NCBI GenBank assembly: GCA_039177555.1
Contig: JBCDFV010000003.1
Location: 124,001 to 188,000 of the forward strand
DNA length: 64,000 bases
Source: JANQGH01 sp039177555
Lineage (GTDB): Bacteria > Pseudomonadota > Alphaproteobacteria > DSM-16000 > Inquilinaceae
Direction of reading: 5' to 3'
Shown here: positions 25,372 through 34,698 of the stretch, piece by piece
How the letters are laid out: every line of letters starts with the position of its first letter
How positions within the stretch are numbered: position 1 is the stretch's first letter
Position numbers and translations under genes: made by a program
The notes under the pieces: model-generated
The model's input: only the letters and a program-made list of their open reading frames with translations
The model's database searches: none
What the model was told of the DNA's origin: nothing

Positions 25372-26741
25372 CCGTGCCCCGGCGGCCTCGACTCCGCCCG
25401 CCGATCGGCAATCATGCCCAACGGCAGCAAGAGCTGCGGTATCAGGGTTGCGAACGCGTGGGCCTTGATCGGTCTCGGCGCGACGATGGGCAGGGGCAGG
25501 GCGTCTTCGTCGCCATCGACAGCGAACCGGCCGAGCGCACGGCCCAGCAGGGTGGTCAGGACGATACCCCGGCCATTGCAGGCGATCGGTGCCAGCCAGC
25601 CGGGGGCAGGCTGAAACAGGCGTGGCAGAAAATCACCGGTCAGGGTCGCACGGGCGCGCCAGACATAGTCCATGCGATCGAGCGAAAGCTGCGGGAACGT
25701 TGCGTTCAGCCTCTGGACGGCCCGGCGCGGAACCCGCGTCGCCCCGGCGGCCTGGCTGATCGGCGCCATGCCGCCGATGACGATGCGGTGATCGGCGGTC
25801 CAGCGGACGGCGAACAGGTTGTTGCGCGTGTCCGACAGGGATTCACGGCCGGGCAGCAGGTCCGCGCGCGCTGCCTCCGGCAAGACGGGCGTTGCCATCT
25901 GATAAACGATCAGCGGCACCGTGGACCGCCGCACCTTCGCCCCAGCGCGCAGGTCCGGCATCTGGGCGTTGGTCGCCTGGATCACGCGCGGGGCGCGGAT
26001 GGTTGCCGCATCGGTTTCGATCAGCCATTGATCGGCGTCACGCCTGATTGATCGCACCGGCGACCGCTCGTGGATCTGCGCGCCCATCGTGGACGCCGCC
26101 CGGGCCAACCCGCGGGCATACGCCAACGGGTTCAGATGGCCGCCGGTCGAATCGACCATCGCGCCGTGAAACCGTTGGCTGCCGATGCGGTCGCGCGCCT
26201 CGTCCGCCTCCAGCCAGGTCACGCTGGCCCCGGCCGCGTGCCAATCCTCCATGCGCGCCCGCAGCTTTGGGACCAGGGACGCCGCATGGGCCGGGTGCAG
26301 CCAGCCGGTCGGAAACGCGTCACAGGCGATACGGTGCTTGGCGATCAGGTCGAAGACACCGCGCGCACCGCCTGCGACCAGGGAAACCAGATGCCTGCCC
26401 CGCGCGCCCAGGGTGGCGATCGCCTGGGAGGGGCCGACACGCGGCAGGCTGGGCACGACCAGCCCGCCATTCCGGCCGGACGCGCCGTCACCGATACGGC
26501 CTGCCTCGACCAGGACGGCGCTCAGCCCCGCCTCGGCCGCGTGCAGCGCGGTCGACAGCCCGAGAAAGCCGCCGCCGATGATCGCCAGGTCGGCCGAGAT
26601 ATCACCGGTCGCCGCCGGTGCCTCGAAGCGCTCCTTCGCGGTCGCGTGCCAAAGACTGGCGGCGATGTCGTCCGGCCCGGCGGTCACGACCGGCCGCCCC
26701 GACCAACCTTCGATTGGCAGCCATGTCCAAGCCGGTGGCAA
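25368..26741 (-). CDS. FAD-dependent oxidoreductase (DAO/PuuB-like)
   Basis: The product is 457 aa. The Rossmann dinucleotide motif IIGGGFLGLSTALHAAEAG is at about residues 53-71, followed by EAGRIGDGASGRNGG, the DAO-family flavin loop. Near the C-terminus GWLAPIACNGRGIVLTTLLG closes the FAD site. Relatives oxidise secondary amines or amino acids such as sarcosine, proline-like compounds or gamma-glutamylputrescine. It sits between the two Hyu loci, divergent (74-bp gap) from the aminotransferase gene, and plausibly oxidises an amine released by ring opening. Confidence 0.88.
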   Translation of the reverse strand: MPPAWTWLPIEGWSGRPVVTAGPDDIAASLWHATAKERFEAPAATGDISADLAIIGGGFLGLSTALHAAEAGLSAVLVEAGRIGDGASGRNGGLVVPSLPRVGPSQAIATLGARGRHLVSLVAGGARGVFDLIAKHRIACDAFPTGWLHPAHAASLVPKLRARMEDWHAAGASVTWLEADEARDRIGSQRFHGAMVDSTGGHLNPLAYARGLARAASTMGAQIHERSPVRSIRRDADQWLIETDAATIRAPRVIQATNAQMPDLRAGAKVRRSTVPLIVYQMATPVLPEAARADLLPGRESLSDTRNNLFAVRWTADHRIVIGGMAPISQAAGATRVPRRAVQRLNATFPQLSLDRMDYVWRARATLTGDFLPRLFQPAPGWLAPIACNGRGIVLTTLLGRALGRFAVDGDEDALPLPIVAPRPIKAHAFATLIPQLLLPLGMIADRRAESRPPGHG

Positions 26742-26815
26742 AAGCGCTGGTCGGCGGACCCGGCGCCCCTATAGGATCGCCCCACCTTCCCGAACCGCCT
26801 CCGACACGTCGAACG

Positions 26816-28105
26816 ATGCCCCATCAAGCCGCCAACAACCGTGCCTTTGACAAGGATCTGCTGGCCGAAATCCGCGCCCGGTTCCTGCATGTCGACCATT
26901 GCCCGATCATTGATGAGCCGCGTGTGTTTCTGGAAAGCGGTGGCGGCTCGCTGAAGCTGAAGACGGCGATCGAGGCGGCGGCGGACGTCTCCGGCCTGCC
27001 GGACCAGGAAGGGCGCGACAATGACGCGTCGCGCTTTCTGTCCTCGGTCATCAACAAGGGGCGCGAGGATCTGCGCCTGCTGTTCGGCTGCGGCGACACG
27101 GGCCAGGTGGTTTCGGGCGAAACCGGGACAGAGCTTTTGTACAAGTTCATCCGCGCGGTCGCGCTGACAGCCCCGCCTGGGCCGGTGGTTTCCTGCAATT
27201 TGGAACATCCGGCAACCTTCGACGCGGCGCGCCAATGGGCCGACTATACCGGGCGCGACTGGAACGAGGTCGAGTTCGACGCCCTGTCGGGAACCGTCCA
27301 ACCGGAAGACTACGCCCGTACGGTGACGCCGGACACGCGCATCGCGACGGTGATCCATACCAGCCAACTGACCGGCTTTCGCGTCGATCTCGTTGGCATC
27401 GTCAAGGCGATACGGGCGATCGCGCCGGACTGCTTCGTCATCGTCGACGGCATTCAGCAGGCACCGCACGGCGATATCGACGTGCTGGCGTACGGCGCGG
27501 ATGCGTACGTGTTCTCGCCCTATAAGGCCTTCTCGCGGCTGGCCGTCGGCTTCGGCTGGGTCGGCGACCGGCTGTCGGACGTGCGCCACGACCACATGCT
27601 GTCGAAGAACCCAAGGCTGTGGGAGTTGGGCTCGCGCGATCCCGGCATCTATGCGGCGCAGACCGCCGTGACAGACTATCTGGCCTGGCTCGGCAGCCGG
27701 CACATCGACGGCGGCGACCGCGGCGACCTCGTGCGTGCCGGCGCGGCGGCGATGGCGGGCCAGGAACAGGCGCTGGTCTCTCTGCTTCTTGACGGCGAAG
27801 ATGGGCTGCCCGGCCTGTTCGACATTCCCGGCATCGCGGTCATCGGCCCCCGTGCGCTCGATGAGCGGGCGGGCATCGTCTCCTTCACCTTGCGCGGCGT
27901 GCCCTCGCCGGAGATCGTGCGCCTGCTGGCGGCGCGCGGCATTCGCGTGCACGCCCGCATCGACGATGGCTATTCGGGCCACATCCTGGCGGCGCTGGAC
28001 CTGCCGGATTGCGTCCGCGTGGCGCTCTGCCACTACAACACCGCCGACGAGATCCGTCGCCTCTTGACCGAGATGGCGAGCCTGTCGAAAGACCTGGCCG
28101 GCTGA
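26816..28105 (+). CDS. Class V aminotransferase-fold PLP enzyme
   Basis: The product is 429 aa from the ATG at 26816. PLP-binding features: Asp211 in VIVDGIQQAPHGD with Gln214, and Lys237 in FSPYKAFSRL as the Schiff-base lysine. Ser/Thr anchors precede in SGETGTELLYK. The sequence is closest in style to cysteine desulfurase/isopenicillin-N-epimerase-like proteins, not to a well-known transaminase; the reaction is open (transamination, C-S or C-N lyase, epimerisation). It is tail-to-tail with the second hyuB. Confidence 0.85.
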   Translation: MPHQAANNRAFDKDLLAEIRARFLHVDHCPIIDEPRVFLESGGGSLKLKTAIEAAADVSGLPDQEGRDNDASRFLSSVINKGREDLRLLFGCGDTGQVVSGETGTELLYKFIRAVALTAPPGPVVSCNLEHPATFDAARQWADYTGRDWNEVEFDALSGTVQPEDYARTVTPDTRIATVIHTSQLTGFRVDLVGIVKAIRAIAPDCFVIVDGIQQAPHGDIDVLAYGADAYVFSPYKAFSRLAVGFGWVGDRLSDVRHDHMLSKNPRLWELGSRDPGIYAAQTAVTDYLAWLGSRHIDGGDRGDLVRAGAAAMAGQEQALVSLLLDGEDGLPGLFDIPGIAVIGPRALDERAGIVSFTLRGVPSPEIVRLLAARGIRVHARIDDGYSGHILAALDLPDCVRVALCHYNTADEIRRLLTEMASLSKDLAG

Positions 28106-28115
28106 CGCCAAGCGC

Positions 28116-29783
28116 TCAGCCACGAACGCCCAGGCCCGTCGCCGGGTCGACCGTGACGCCATAGTCCGATTGCGCCCCGGCGACCGAAACGGCGCCGGCG
28201 GCGACATCGGCCGCCACGGCCTCGACCGACCGCAGTTTGGGATCACCGTAACCGCCGCCGCCCGCCTCACGGATGGTCAGCGTGTCGCCTTGGGCCAGGG
28301 TGTGCCGCCCCTTCGGCGGGATGGCGGCGCCATTGATGGCAAACGCGCGCGCGGCCCCAGGGGCGCCGGCAAGGAAGCCGCGTGCCGGGAACTTGGTGCG
28401 CAGGCCGAAGATCGAGACATCAACCGGCATGCCGGACGTGTTCACCAGGGCCGCTTCCTGCCCCGTACCACCACGAAACTGGCCGGGGCCGCCCGTGTCC
28501 GGCAGCATGCGGCGATAGAGGACGCGCATGCCGGTCTCTCGTTCCCACACCTCCGACGGCACGACGGCGTTGTTGGTCGGGAACGGCACGGCGGCGCGGC
28601 CGTCATGCCCGTCCATGGCGCCGAGGCCGCCGGAAAGGAAGTATTGCGTCGCCATCTCCCTGCCGTCCGACCGGCGGGCGGTGACCAGCATCAGGGTGGC
28701 CATGCCGCTGTCGGCCTGGACCCGGCCGGGCAGGACATCGGCCAGGCAGCTCATGACCAAGGGCACGATGAACCAGCCGACCGTGTGGCGCCCACCCGTG
28801 GGCGACGGTTTGGTCGCGGCCAGGATGCAGCCCTCCGGCGCGCTGATCGAGATGGGCTGCAGCGTGCCATCATTGTTCGGGATCGACGGCGTGGTCAGGC
28901 ACTTCACCGCATAGCTGGCGAACGAGCGCGTGTAGCAAAACGGCACGTTGATCGCGACCGGTGCCGCCGGCCCCGTGCCCGCGAAGTCAAGCGCGATGCG
29001 ATCGCCCTCGACCGTGACCGCGCACGCCAGATCCAGCGCCTCCGTCACGGTTTCGATCGCCATCTCGCGGCGATAGGTGCCGTCCGGGATCGCCGCCAGC
29101 TCGCGCCGCATCGCGCCTTCGGACTGGGCGATGATGGCATCGGCCAAGGGCTGTAGATCGTCGATGGCGTATTCGTCCATGAACTCGCCGACCAGCCGAG
29201 CGCCCACCTCCGTGCCGGCGACGTTGGCATCGATATCGCCGAACACCTCGTCGACCACGCGCACATTATTGGCAAGAATGTCGCGCAGCAGCGGGTTGAA
29301 CGTGCCGGCCTCGACCAGCTTGCAGACCGGCAGGATGAGGCCCTCGTGATAGAGGTCCGGATTGCCGATCGCCAGGCCCGCGCCGCCGATGTCCGGCAGG
29401 TGGGTGATCGTCATGACGAACCCGACCACCCGGCCGTCGCGAAACACCGGCCGCGCGACGCAGATGTCGGGCGTATGCCCCGTGCCCAGCCACGGATCAT
29501 TGGTCACCAGCACGTCGCCCGGCTTCAGGCTTTCGACCGGATAGCGCGCCAGCATGTGGCGCATGGTCAAGGGCGCGGTGCCGATGAAGGCCGGCATGCT
29601 GAGGCTGGCCTGGGCGATCGAGCGGCCCTTGGCGTCGAACATGACGCAGGCCAGGTCCCACGCCTCGCGCACGCCGACCGAAAACGCCGTACGTACGATC
29701 GCGGTCAGGATCTCGTCGGTGATCGCGATCAGGCGGTCCCACATGATGCCCAGGCTGACGGCGTCGATCGGCGCCTTGCTCAT
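28116..29783 (-). CDS. hyuB: Hydantoinase B/oxoprolinase family protein, second copy
   Basis: The product is 555 aa from the ATG at 29783, the ordinary family length. It begins with AVSLGIMWDRLIAITDEI, has LVTNDPWLGTGHTPD and ends with the glycine-rich GGGGYGDPKLRSV region. The ATG overlaps the stop of the following hyuA by 4 nt. It is intact although its partner hyuA carries a stop codon, so either the lesion is recent, it is read through, or this HyuB works with another HyuA such as the one at 16160-18250. Confidence 0.9.
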   Translation of the reverse strand: MSKAPIDAVSLGIMWDRLIAITDEILTAIVRTAFSVGVREAWDLACVMFDAKGRSIAQASLSMPAFIGTAPLTMRHMLARYPVESLKPGDVLVTNDPWLGTGHTPDICVARPVFRDGRVVGFVMTITHLPDIGGAGLAIGNPDLYHEGLILPVCKLVEAGTFNPLLRDILANNVRVVDEVFGDIDANVAGTEVGARLVGEFMDEYAIDDLQPLADAIIAQSEGAMRRELAAIPDGTYRREMAIETVTEALDLACAVTVEGDRIALDFAGTGPAAPVAINVPFCYTRSFASYAVKCLTTPSIPNNDGTLQPISISAPEGCILAATKPSPTGGRHTVGWFIVPLVMSCLADVLPGRVQADSGMATLMLVTARRSDGREMATQYFLSGGLGAMDGHDGRAAVPFPTNNAVVPSEVWERETGMRVLYRRMLPDTGGPGQFRGGTGQEAALVNTSGMPVDVSIFGLRTKFPARGFLAGAPGAARAFAINGAAIPPKGRHTLAQGDTLTIREAGGGGYGDPKLRSVEAVAADVAAGAVSVAGAQSDYGVTVDPATGLGVRG

Positions 29784-31885
29784 GCGGCCAGTGTTCCTTC
29801 GACGGCGGCGATGGACGCGATCAGATTGCCGTGGCCGTCGATCTCGACCTGGTCGCCGACCCCGATCACGCAAGTGGATTCCCGCTCCTCAACCAGGGCC
29901 GGCCCGGTGAAGCTGTCGCCTGGTTTCAGCGCCAGACGGTCATAGACCGGCGTTTCGACGAAGCCGCCGGCATCGGGAAAGTAGGCCGCGCGCACGCCCT
30001 TGCGGGCCTGATCGGCAGCACCGCGGTCGAACGCGAAATCCGTGCTGTCGGTCGGTCGCGGCCCGCTGACCGTGGCCTTCCACGCGATGATGTCGATCGG
30101 TCGTTCGGGAAAGGACTTGGAGAAGACACCCTCATACGCGTCGGCAAACAGGCGCGGCAGCGCCTCGATCAGCGCGGCACCGACGAGGTCCGCCGGCATC
30201 GTCACCTCGATATCGTACCCCTGCCCCCGATAGCGCATATCGAGAGCGCGCACGACGGTCAGGTCGGCCCGCCGTACGTCCGTGCCGCTGAACGCGTCGG
30301 CCGCCTCGTCGACCAGCTTCGCGAAACCCTCGTCGATCGCTGCCGGTTGCAAGGCTTCCAACTCGACCAGATCCGACCGCAGCACCTCGAACGACAGCGG
30401 GCTGATCAGCATGCCGATGGCCGAGGCGACGCCGGCGCCGGCCGGGAATACCACGCGCGGCACCAACAGCTTGTGTGCCACACGCAGCGCATGGATCGGG
30501 CCGGAGCCGCCGAACGCCACCATGGTCGAACGACGGTAATCGAAGCCACGCTCGGACGCGTGATTGCGGAAGGCGCGCGCGACATCCTCGTTGATCGTCT
30601 CGTGAATGCCCCAAGCAGCGCGCAGGGCGTCGACATCCAGCGGAGCGGCGATCTCTCTGCCGATGGCCTCGGTCGCGGCACCGCCGTCCAGCGCCATCTC
30701 GCCGCCGAGGAAGAAATCCGCGCTGAGATAGCCGAGCGAGAGGTTGGCGTCGGTCAAGGTCGGTGCCGAACCGCCAAGCCCATAGCAAACCGGGCCCGGA
30801 TCGGCCCCGGCACTGCGCGGGCCGACCTTGACCACGCCGCGCGCGTCGATGTCTGCCAGGCTGCCGCCGCCGGCGCCGATCTCGATCAGGTCGATCACCG
30901 GGATCTTGGCCGGCAGGCCGCTGCCGAGCTTGAACTCGTGAACCCGCGCGACCTCCATCTCATAGCGGTGCAGGGGCGTCATGTCGCGCACCAGCGCGCC
31001 CTTTGCCGTGGTGCCGCCCATGTCGTAGGCCAGCAGGTCCGCGATACCCGACGTTTCGCCCAGCCGGGCGGCAAAATGCACGCCGGCGGCCGGCCCCGAT
31101 TCCAGCAGGCGGACCGGATAGCGTCGCGCAGTCTCCACCGTCACCGTGCCGCCGCTGGAGGTCATGATGAACAGGCCGCCGGCAAAGCCAAGTTCGCCCA
31201 GGCCCGTCTCCAGCCGGTCCAGATACCGGCTCAACATCGGCTGGGTGAACGCGTTCATCGTCGTCGTCGTCCAGCGTTCGTACTCGCGCATGAACGGGAA
31301 GATGTCGGCGGACCGGCTGATGGAGATGTCGGGCAGAACCGCGGCGGCGATCGCGGCGACCTCCCGTTAGTGGGTATCGTCGACGTACGCGTTCAACAGA
31401 CAGACCGCGATCGCCTCGATCTCCCGTGTTTGGGCAAGAAGTTGAAGTCGCTCGCGAACCTGGCCACGGTCCAACGCTTCGACGACCTCACCCGACGGCC
31501 CGATCCGTTCCGACACCTCAATCCGCATCGCGCGTTCGATCAGCGGTTCGGGGTAGGCGATGCGCAGGTCGTACATGTCGTATCGCCGCTCCTTGGCGAT
31601 ATCGAGAACGTCCGCGAAACCCTCGGTGCAGATCATGGCGGTCTTCGCACCGCGTCGCTCGATCAGCGCGTTTGTGACCAGCGTCGTGCCATGCACGATC
31701 GTCCCGACCTCGCCGATCTCAGCACCCGCCTTTTGCATCAGAACGGGCAGGCCGGCGATCACGGCGGTCGACGGGTCGTGCGGCGTCGTCAGTTGCTTGT
31801 GCACCACCAGCCGACCGGAACGCGGGTCAAGGGCAGCAAAATCGGTGAACGTGCCCCCGATATCGATGTCGACCCGCCAGTCCAT
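29780..31885 (-). pseudogene. hyuA: Hydantoinase/oxoprolinase family protein (HyuA), second copy, interrupted by one in-frame TAA
   Basis: Translation from the ATG at 31885 gives a normal HyuA N-terminus (VDIDIGGTFTDF, VHGTTLVTNALIERRGAK) up to CLLNAYVDDTH, then a TAA at 31369-31367. In the same frame the protein continues (REVAAIAAAVLPDIS, then MREYERWTTTTMN) to a normal C-terminus at 29780, in total 702 codons. In the intact paralogue the aligned residue is Glu (HPDLEIR), so one G-to-T change (GAA to TAA) explains the stop. A restart at the ATG 31291 would yield 503 residues lacking the ATP loop. No frameshift is needed. Sequencing error cannot be excluded. Confidence 0.88.
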
Positions 31886-31889
31886 GGGG

Positions 31890-32279
31890 TCAGGCCTCCG
31901 CGCGCTTCAGGGCGGTGACCTCAATCTCGACCTTCATCGCCTCTTCGGCAAAGCCGCAGATGATGGTGGTGTTGGTCGGGCGCGGCTCGGAAAAGGTCTC
32001 GCCAAGCACCAGGGACACCGGCTCGACATAGCTGCGATCGGCCAGGAAGACGCGGACCCGGACAATATCCTTCATCGCGGCGTCCGCCTGGGCCAGCGCA
32101 TCGCCGATCGTCTTCAGGCATTGCCGTGCCTGTTCGGCCGGATCGTCGGAGATGCTGTGGTCGGCGAAGTTGTAGCCGGCGGTGCCGGAGACGAAGATCC
32201 ATTCGCCGTCGACGACCGCCCGGCTGTAGCCGGCCATCTTCTCGAACTTCGACCCGCTGGTGATGGCGTAGCGCGACAT
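31890..32279 (-). CDS. Rid family protein (YjgF/YER057c/UK114) without the catalytic Arg
   Basis: The product is 129 aa, the usual size for a trimeric Rid protein. Family strands are visible in DGEWIFVSGTAGYN, VRVRVFLADRSYVEPV and MKVEIEVTAL. In RidA the imine-binding Arg105 sits in PARS; here the matching position reads PTNT (Asn103), so it is probably not a canonical 2-aminoacrylate deaminase but one of the Rid4-7-type proteins often found in catabolic clusters. It lies 4 nt before the hyuA start and shares its operon. Confidence 0.88.
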   Translation of the reverse strand: MSRYAITSGSKFEKMAGYSRAVVDGEWIFVSGTAGYNFADHSISDDPAEQARQCLKTIGDALAQADAAMKDIVRVRVFLADRSYVEPVSLVLGETFSEPRPTNTTIICGFAEEAMKVEIEVTALKRAEA

Positions 32280-32309
32280 GGGTTTCCTCTGGCTGGTTAT
32301 GGTCGGGGC

Positions 32310-33059
32310 TTAAGCGGTCTCGCCGTCGATCAGGGCGACGAGCATGTCGTAGGTGGCGCCCGTGTCGCCCCGGATCGCCGCCGCGGCTGCCGGGACGTCC
32401 TGACGCTCGAAAGCGGCGATCAAGTCGAGATGATGAACGGCGCCATTGTCAAATTCCGCGGGGCCGATACGCGCCTCCAGGGCGCGCGACAGCATGCGCA
32501 GATAGGGCCCGAACCGGAGCCACAGCAGCCCGATCAACTGGGTCAGGACCTCCGACCCCGAGGCGCTGTAAATCAGGAAATGGAACTCACGATTGCAGCG
32601 CAGCAGTGCCTCGACGCCATCGTCCCGGCTGATCTCCTGATGGGCCGCGCAGGCCTGCCTGACGCTGCGTAACAGGTCACCCTTCACGAACGGCACCGCG
32701 CGTTCCACCGCCAGGACTTCCAGCGCGTAACGGGCGTCGAACAGTTGATCCAGGCGATCGCGCGAAACGGTTGGGACACGGCAGGAACCACCCGCCGTCA
32801 GTTCCAGGGCACTTTCCGCCGCCAGCCGGCGCAGCGCTTCGCGAACGGGCATATGGCTGGTGCCGAAGGACTTCGCCAGGGCATCCAAGGTCAGAACCTG
32901 CCCGGGTTCAAAACGGCCAACGACCAAGGCGTCGTTCAAGGCACGATAGACCACGTCCTGCACGGTCGACCGTCCGCGCACGGGCTCGAACGGAAAGGGT
33001 GTGCTGGTTTTGGTTGAACTCGAAATGGTCGCGACCCCGGATCGAAGATGATGAAACAT
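32310..33059 (-). CDS. GntR-family regulator, FadR/FCD subfamily
   Basis: The product is 249 aa. The N-terminal winged helix (about residues 30-100) contains TLDALAKSFGTSHMPVREALRRL; the C-terminal all-helical FCD ligand domain follows, with metal-type residues in the region CNREFHFLIYSASG and VHHLDLIAAF. It starts the minus-strand operon GntR-Rid-hyuA-hyuB and is divergent from livG. Two short palindromes lie 4-40 bp upstream of its ATG, a good place for autorepression and for control of the Liv operon. Confidence 0.9.
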   Translation of the reverse strand: MFHHLRSGVATISSSTKTSTPFPFEPVRGRSTVQDVVYRALNDALVVGRFEPGQVLTLDALAKSFGTSHMPVREALRRLAAESALELTAGGSCRVPTVSRDRLDQLFDARYALEVLAVERAVPFVKGDLLRSVRQACAAHQEISRDDGVEALLRCNREFHFLIYSASGSEVLTQLIGLLWLRFGPYLRMLSRALEARIGPAEFDNGAVHHLDLIAAFERQDVPAAAAAIRGDTGATYDMLVALIDGETA

Positions 33060-33062
33060 CGT

Positions 33063-33098
33063 TGATCAAACGATCACACAATGCAATCCTTCGATTGC
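33063..33098. promoter_or_regulatory. Twin palindromes, candidate GntR operators
   Basis: TGATC-aaac-GATCA at 33063-33076 and GCAATC-cttc-GATTGC at 33083-33098 are both perfect inverted repeats with a 4-nt spacer, 20 bp apart centre to centre (two helical turns). They sit between the divergent GntR and Liv operons, the first only 4 bp from the GntR start codon. Confidence 0.5.
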
Positions 33099-33223
33099 GA
33101 GACGGCGAATGCTCGGCGGGTGTCTAGCGCTTGGACCCAAGCGCCGCCAGCAAAGAAACACATCGCGAATGTGTCGTGCAATGCCGTCGAAACCGCGCTG
33201 TCATGGGGGCTGGCAAACCGGCG

Positions 33224-33979
33224 ATGCTGAGTGTTCGCGATCTGCACAAGCGCTTTGGCGAGCTGCGCGCGGTCGACGGTGTCTCCTTCGAACTGGCGAA
33301 GGGCGGCATCACCGGGCTGATCGGCCCCAACGGCGCCGGCAAGACGACCCTGTTCAACACGCTGTGCGGCACGATCCAGGCCGATGGCGGCGAGGTGGAG
33401 TTGGACGGCACCAGGCTGGACCGGTTACCGGCACACCGGATCTTGCATGCGGGCCTGGCGCGCACGTTTCAGATCCCCCGGCCGTTTCCGGAAATGACGG
33501 TTCTGGAAAACGTCATGATCGCCCCGCTGAACCAGCCGGGCGAGACCTTCTGGAACGCCTGGTTCAGGCGCGGCGCCGTCGCTTCGGCCGAGAGACGGAT
33601 CCGTGAACGGGCGATGGAGGTGTTGGAGTTTACCACGCTGGCGCATCTCGCCGGTGAACCCGCCAGGTCGCTGTCCGGCGGCCAGAAAAAGCTGTTGGAA
33701 CTGGCGCGCGTGCTGATCGCCGAGCCTAAGATCATCCTGCTGGACGAGCCGGCGGCCGGCGTCAATCCCGCGCTGATGGAGGTCTTGGTCGACAAGATCG
33801 TCAGCCTGAACCGGCAGGGCATCACCTTTCTGCTGATCGAGCACAATATGGACCTGGTCATGAGCGTCTGCGACCCGGTCATGGTCATGGCCCAGGGCGC
33901 CATGCTGTGCGTCGGCGACGCCGAGACCGTGCGCAACGATCCGCGCGTGCTGGCGGTCTATCTGGGCGAAGCGCCATGA
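33224..33979 (+). CDS. livG: Branched-chain-type ABC transporter ATP-binding protein LivG
   Basis: The product is 251 aa from the ATG at 33224, placing MLSVRDLHKRFGELRAVDG at the start as in relatives; an in-frame ATG at 33203 adds seven residues. Motifs: Walker A GPNGAGKTTL, signature LSGGQKKLLELARV, Walker B ILLDEPAAGVNP, and the LivG-type insertion between Walker A and signature. It is the first gene of a complete livG-F-H-M-SBP operon, all start/stop overlapped, and overlaps livF by 4 nt. Confidence 0.92.
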   Translation: MLSVRDLHKRFGELRAVDGVSFELAKGGITGLIGPNGAGKTTLFNTLCGTIQADGGEVELDGTRLDRLPAHRILHAGLARTFQIPRPFPEMTVLENVMIAPLNQPGETFWNAWFRRGAVASAERRIRERAMEVLEFTTLAHLAGEPARSLSGGQKKLLELARVLIAEPKIILLDEPAAGVNPALMEVLVDKIVSLNRQGITFLLIEHNMDLVMSVCDPVMVMAQGAMLCVGDAETVRNDPRVLAVYLGEAP

Positions 33980-34698
33980 GCGCGGTTCTCGCCATCGACG
34001 ACCTGGTCGCGGGCTACGTTGCCGATCTGCCGATCGTCACCGGGGTCTCGATGACCCTGTCGCCGGGCGAGCTGGTGACAATCATCGGCCCGAACGGGGC
34101 CGGCAAGTCCACGCTGGTCAAGGCCATCGCCGGCCTGGTCATGGTTATGGGCGGCCGGGTCCGCCTGGAGGGCAACGACATCACGGGCATCCAGACCCAC
34201 CGCCTGCCCCGGTCCGGCGTCGGCTATGTCGCGCAATCCAGCAACGTCTTCACCAGCCTGACGGTGCATGAGAACCTTCGCGTCGCCGCTCATACCCTGG
34301 GCGCTGAGCGTTCTGAGCGCCTGGCCGACGCCTACGAAATGTTCCCGGACCTGAAGCGCTATCGCGACCAAAAGGGGCGCGTTCTGTCCGGCGGGCAGCG
34401 GCAGATGCTGGCCCTGGGCATGGCGCTGGTCTGCCGGCCGCGCGTGATCCTGCTGGACGAACCGTCGGCGGGACTGGCGCCGGCGATCGTACAGGATGTG
34501 TTCACCCGTCTGCGCGCGCTCGCTGATTCCGGCCTCGCCCTCTTGATGGTGGAGCAGAACGCGCGCGCGGCCCTGCAGCTTTCCGATCGCGGCTATGTCA
34601 TGGCCGAGGGCGCGGCCAAGATCGAGGGACCGGCCAACGATCTGCTGGCCGACCCCAAGGTGGCCGAGATCTATCTCGGCACCAGGCGGGCACGCTGA
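33976..34698 (+). CDS. livF: Branched-chain-type ABC transporter ATP-binding protein LivF
   Basis: The product is 240 aa. Motifs: Walker A GPNGAGKSTL, GYVAQSSNVFTSLTVHEN (LivF-type Q loop), signature LSGGQRQMLALGMAL, Walker B ILLDEPSAGLAP and MVEQNARAAL with the switch His replaced by Gln-Asn as is usual in LivF. The ATG overlaps the livG stop (ATGA). With LivG it drives the LivH/LivM channel. Confidence 0.92.
   Translation: MSAVLAIDDLVAGYVADLPIVTGVSMTLSPGELVTIIGPNGAGKSTLVKAIAGLVMVMGGRVRLEGNDITGIQTHRLPRSGVGYVAQSSNVFTSLTVHENLRVAAHTLGAERSERLADAYEMFPDLKRYRDQKGRVLSGGQRQMLALGMALVCRPRVILLDEPSAGLAPAIVQDVFTRLRALADSGLALLMVEQNARAALQLSDRGYVMAEGAAKIEGPANDLLADPKVAEIYLGTRRAR

Noticed and set aside
31291..31369. 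Selenocysteine or a programmed frameshift as explanation of the hyuA interruption
   Set aside because: The stop is TAA, not TGA, and the frame is identical on both sides, so neither recoding type applies. Simple nonsense mutation or sequencing error is more economical.
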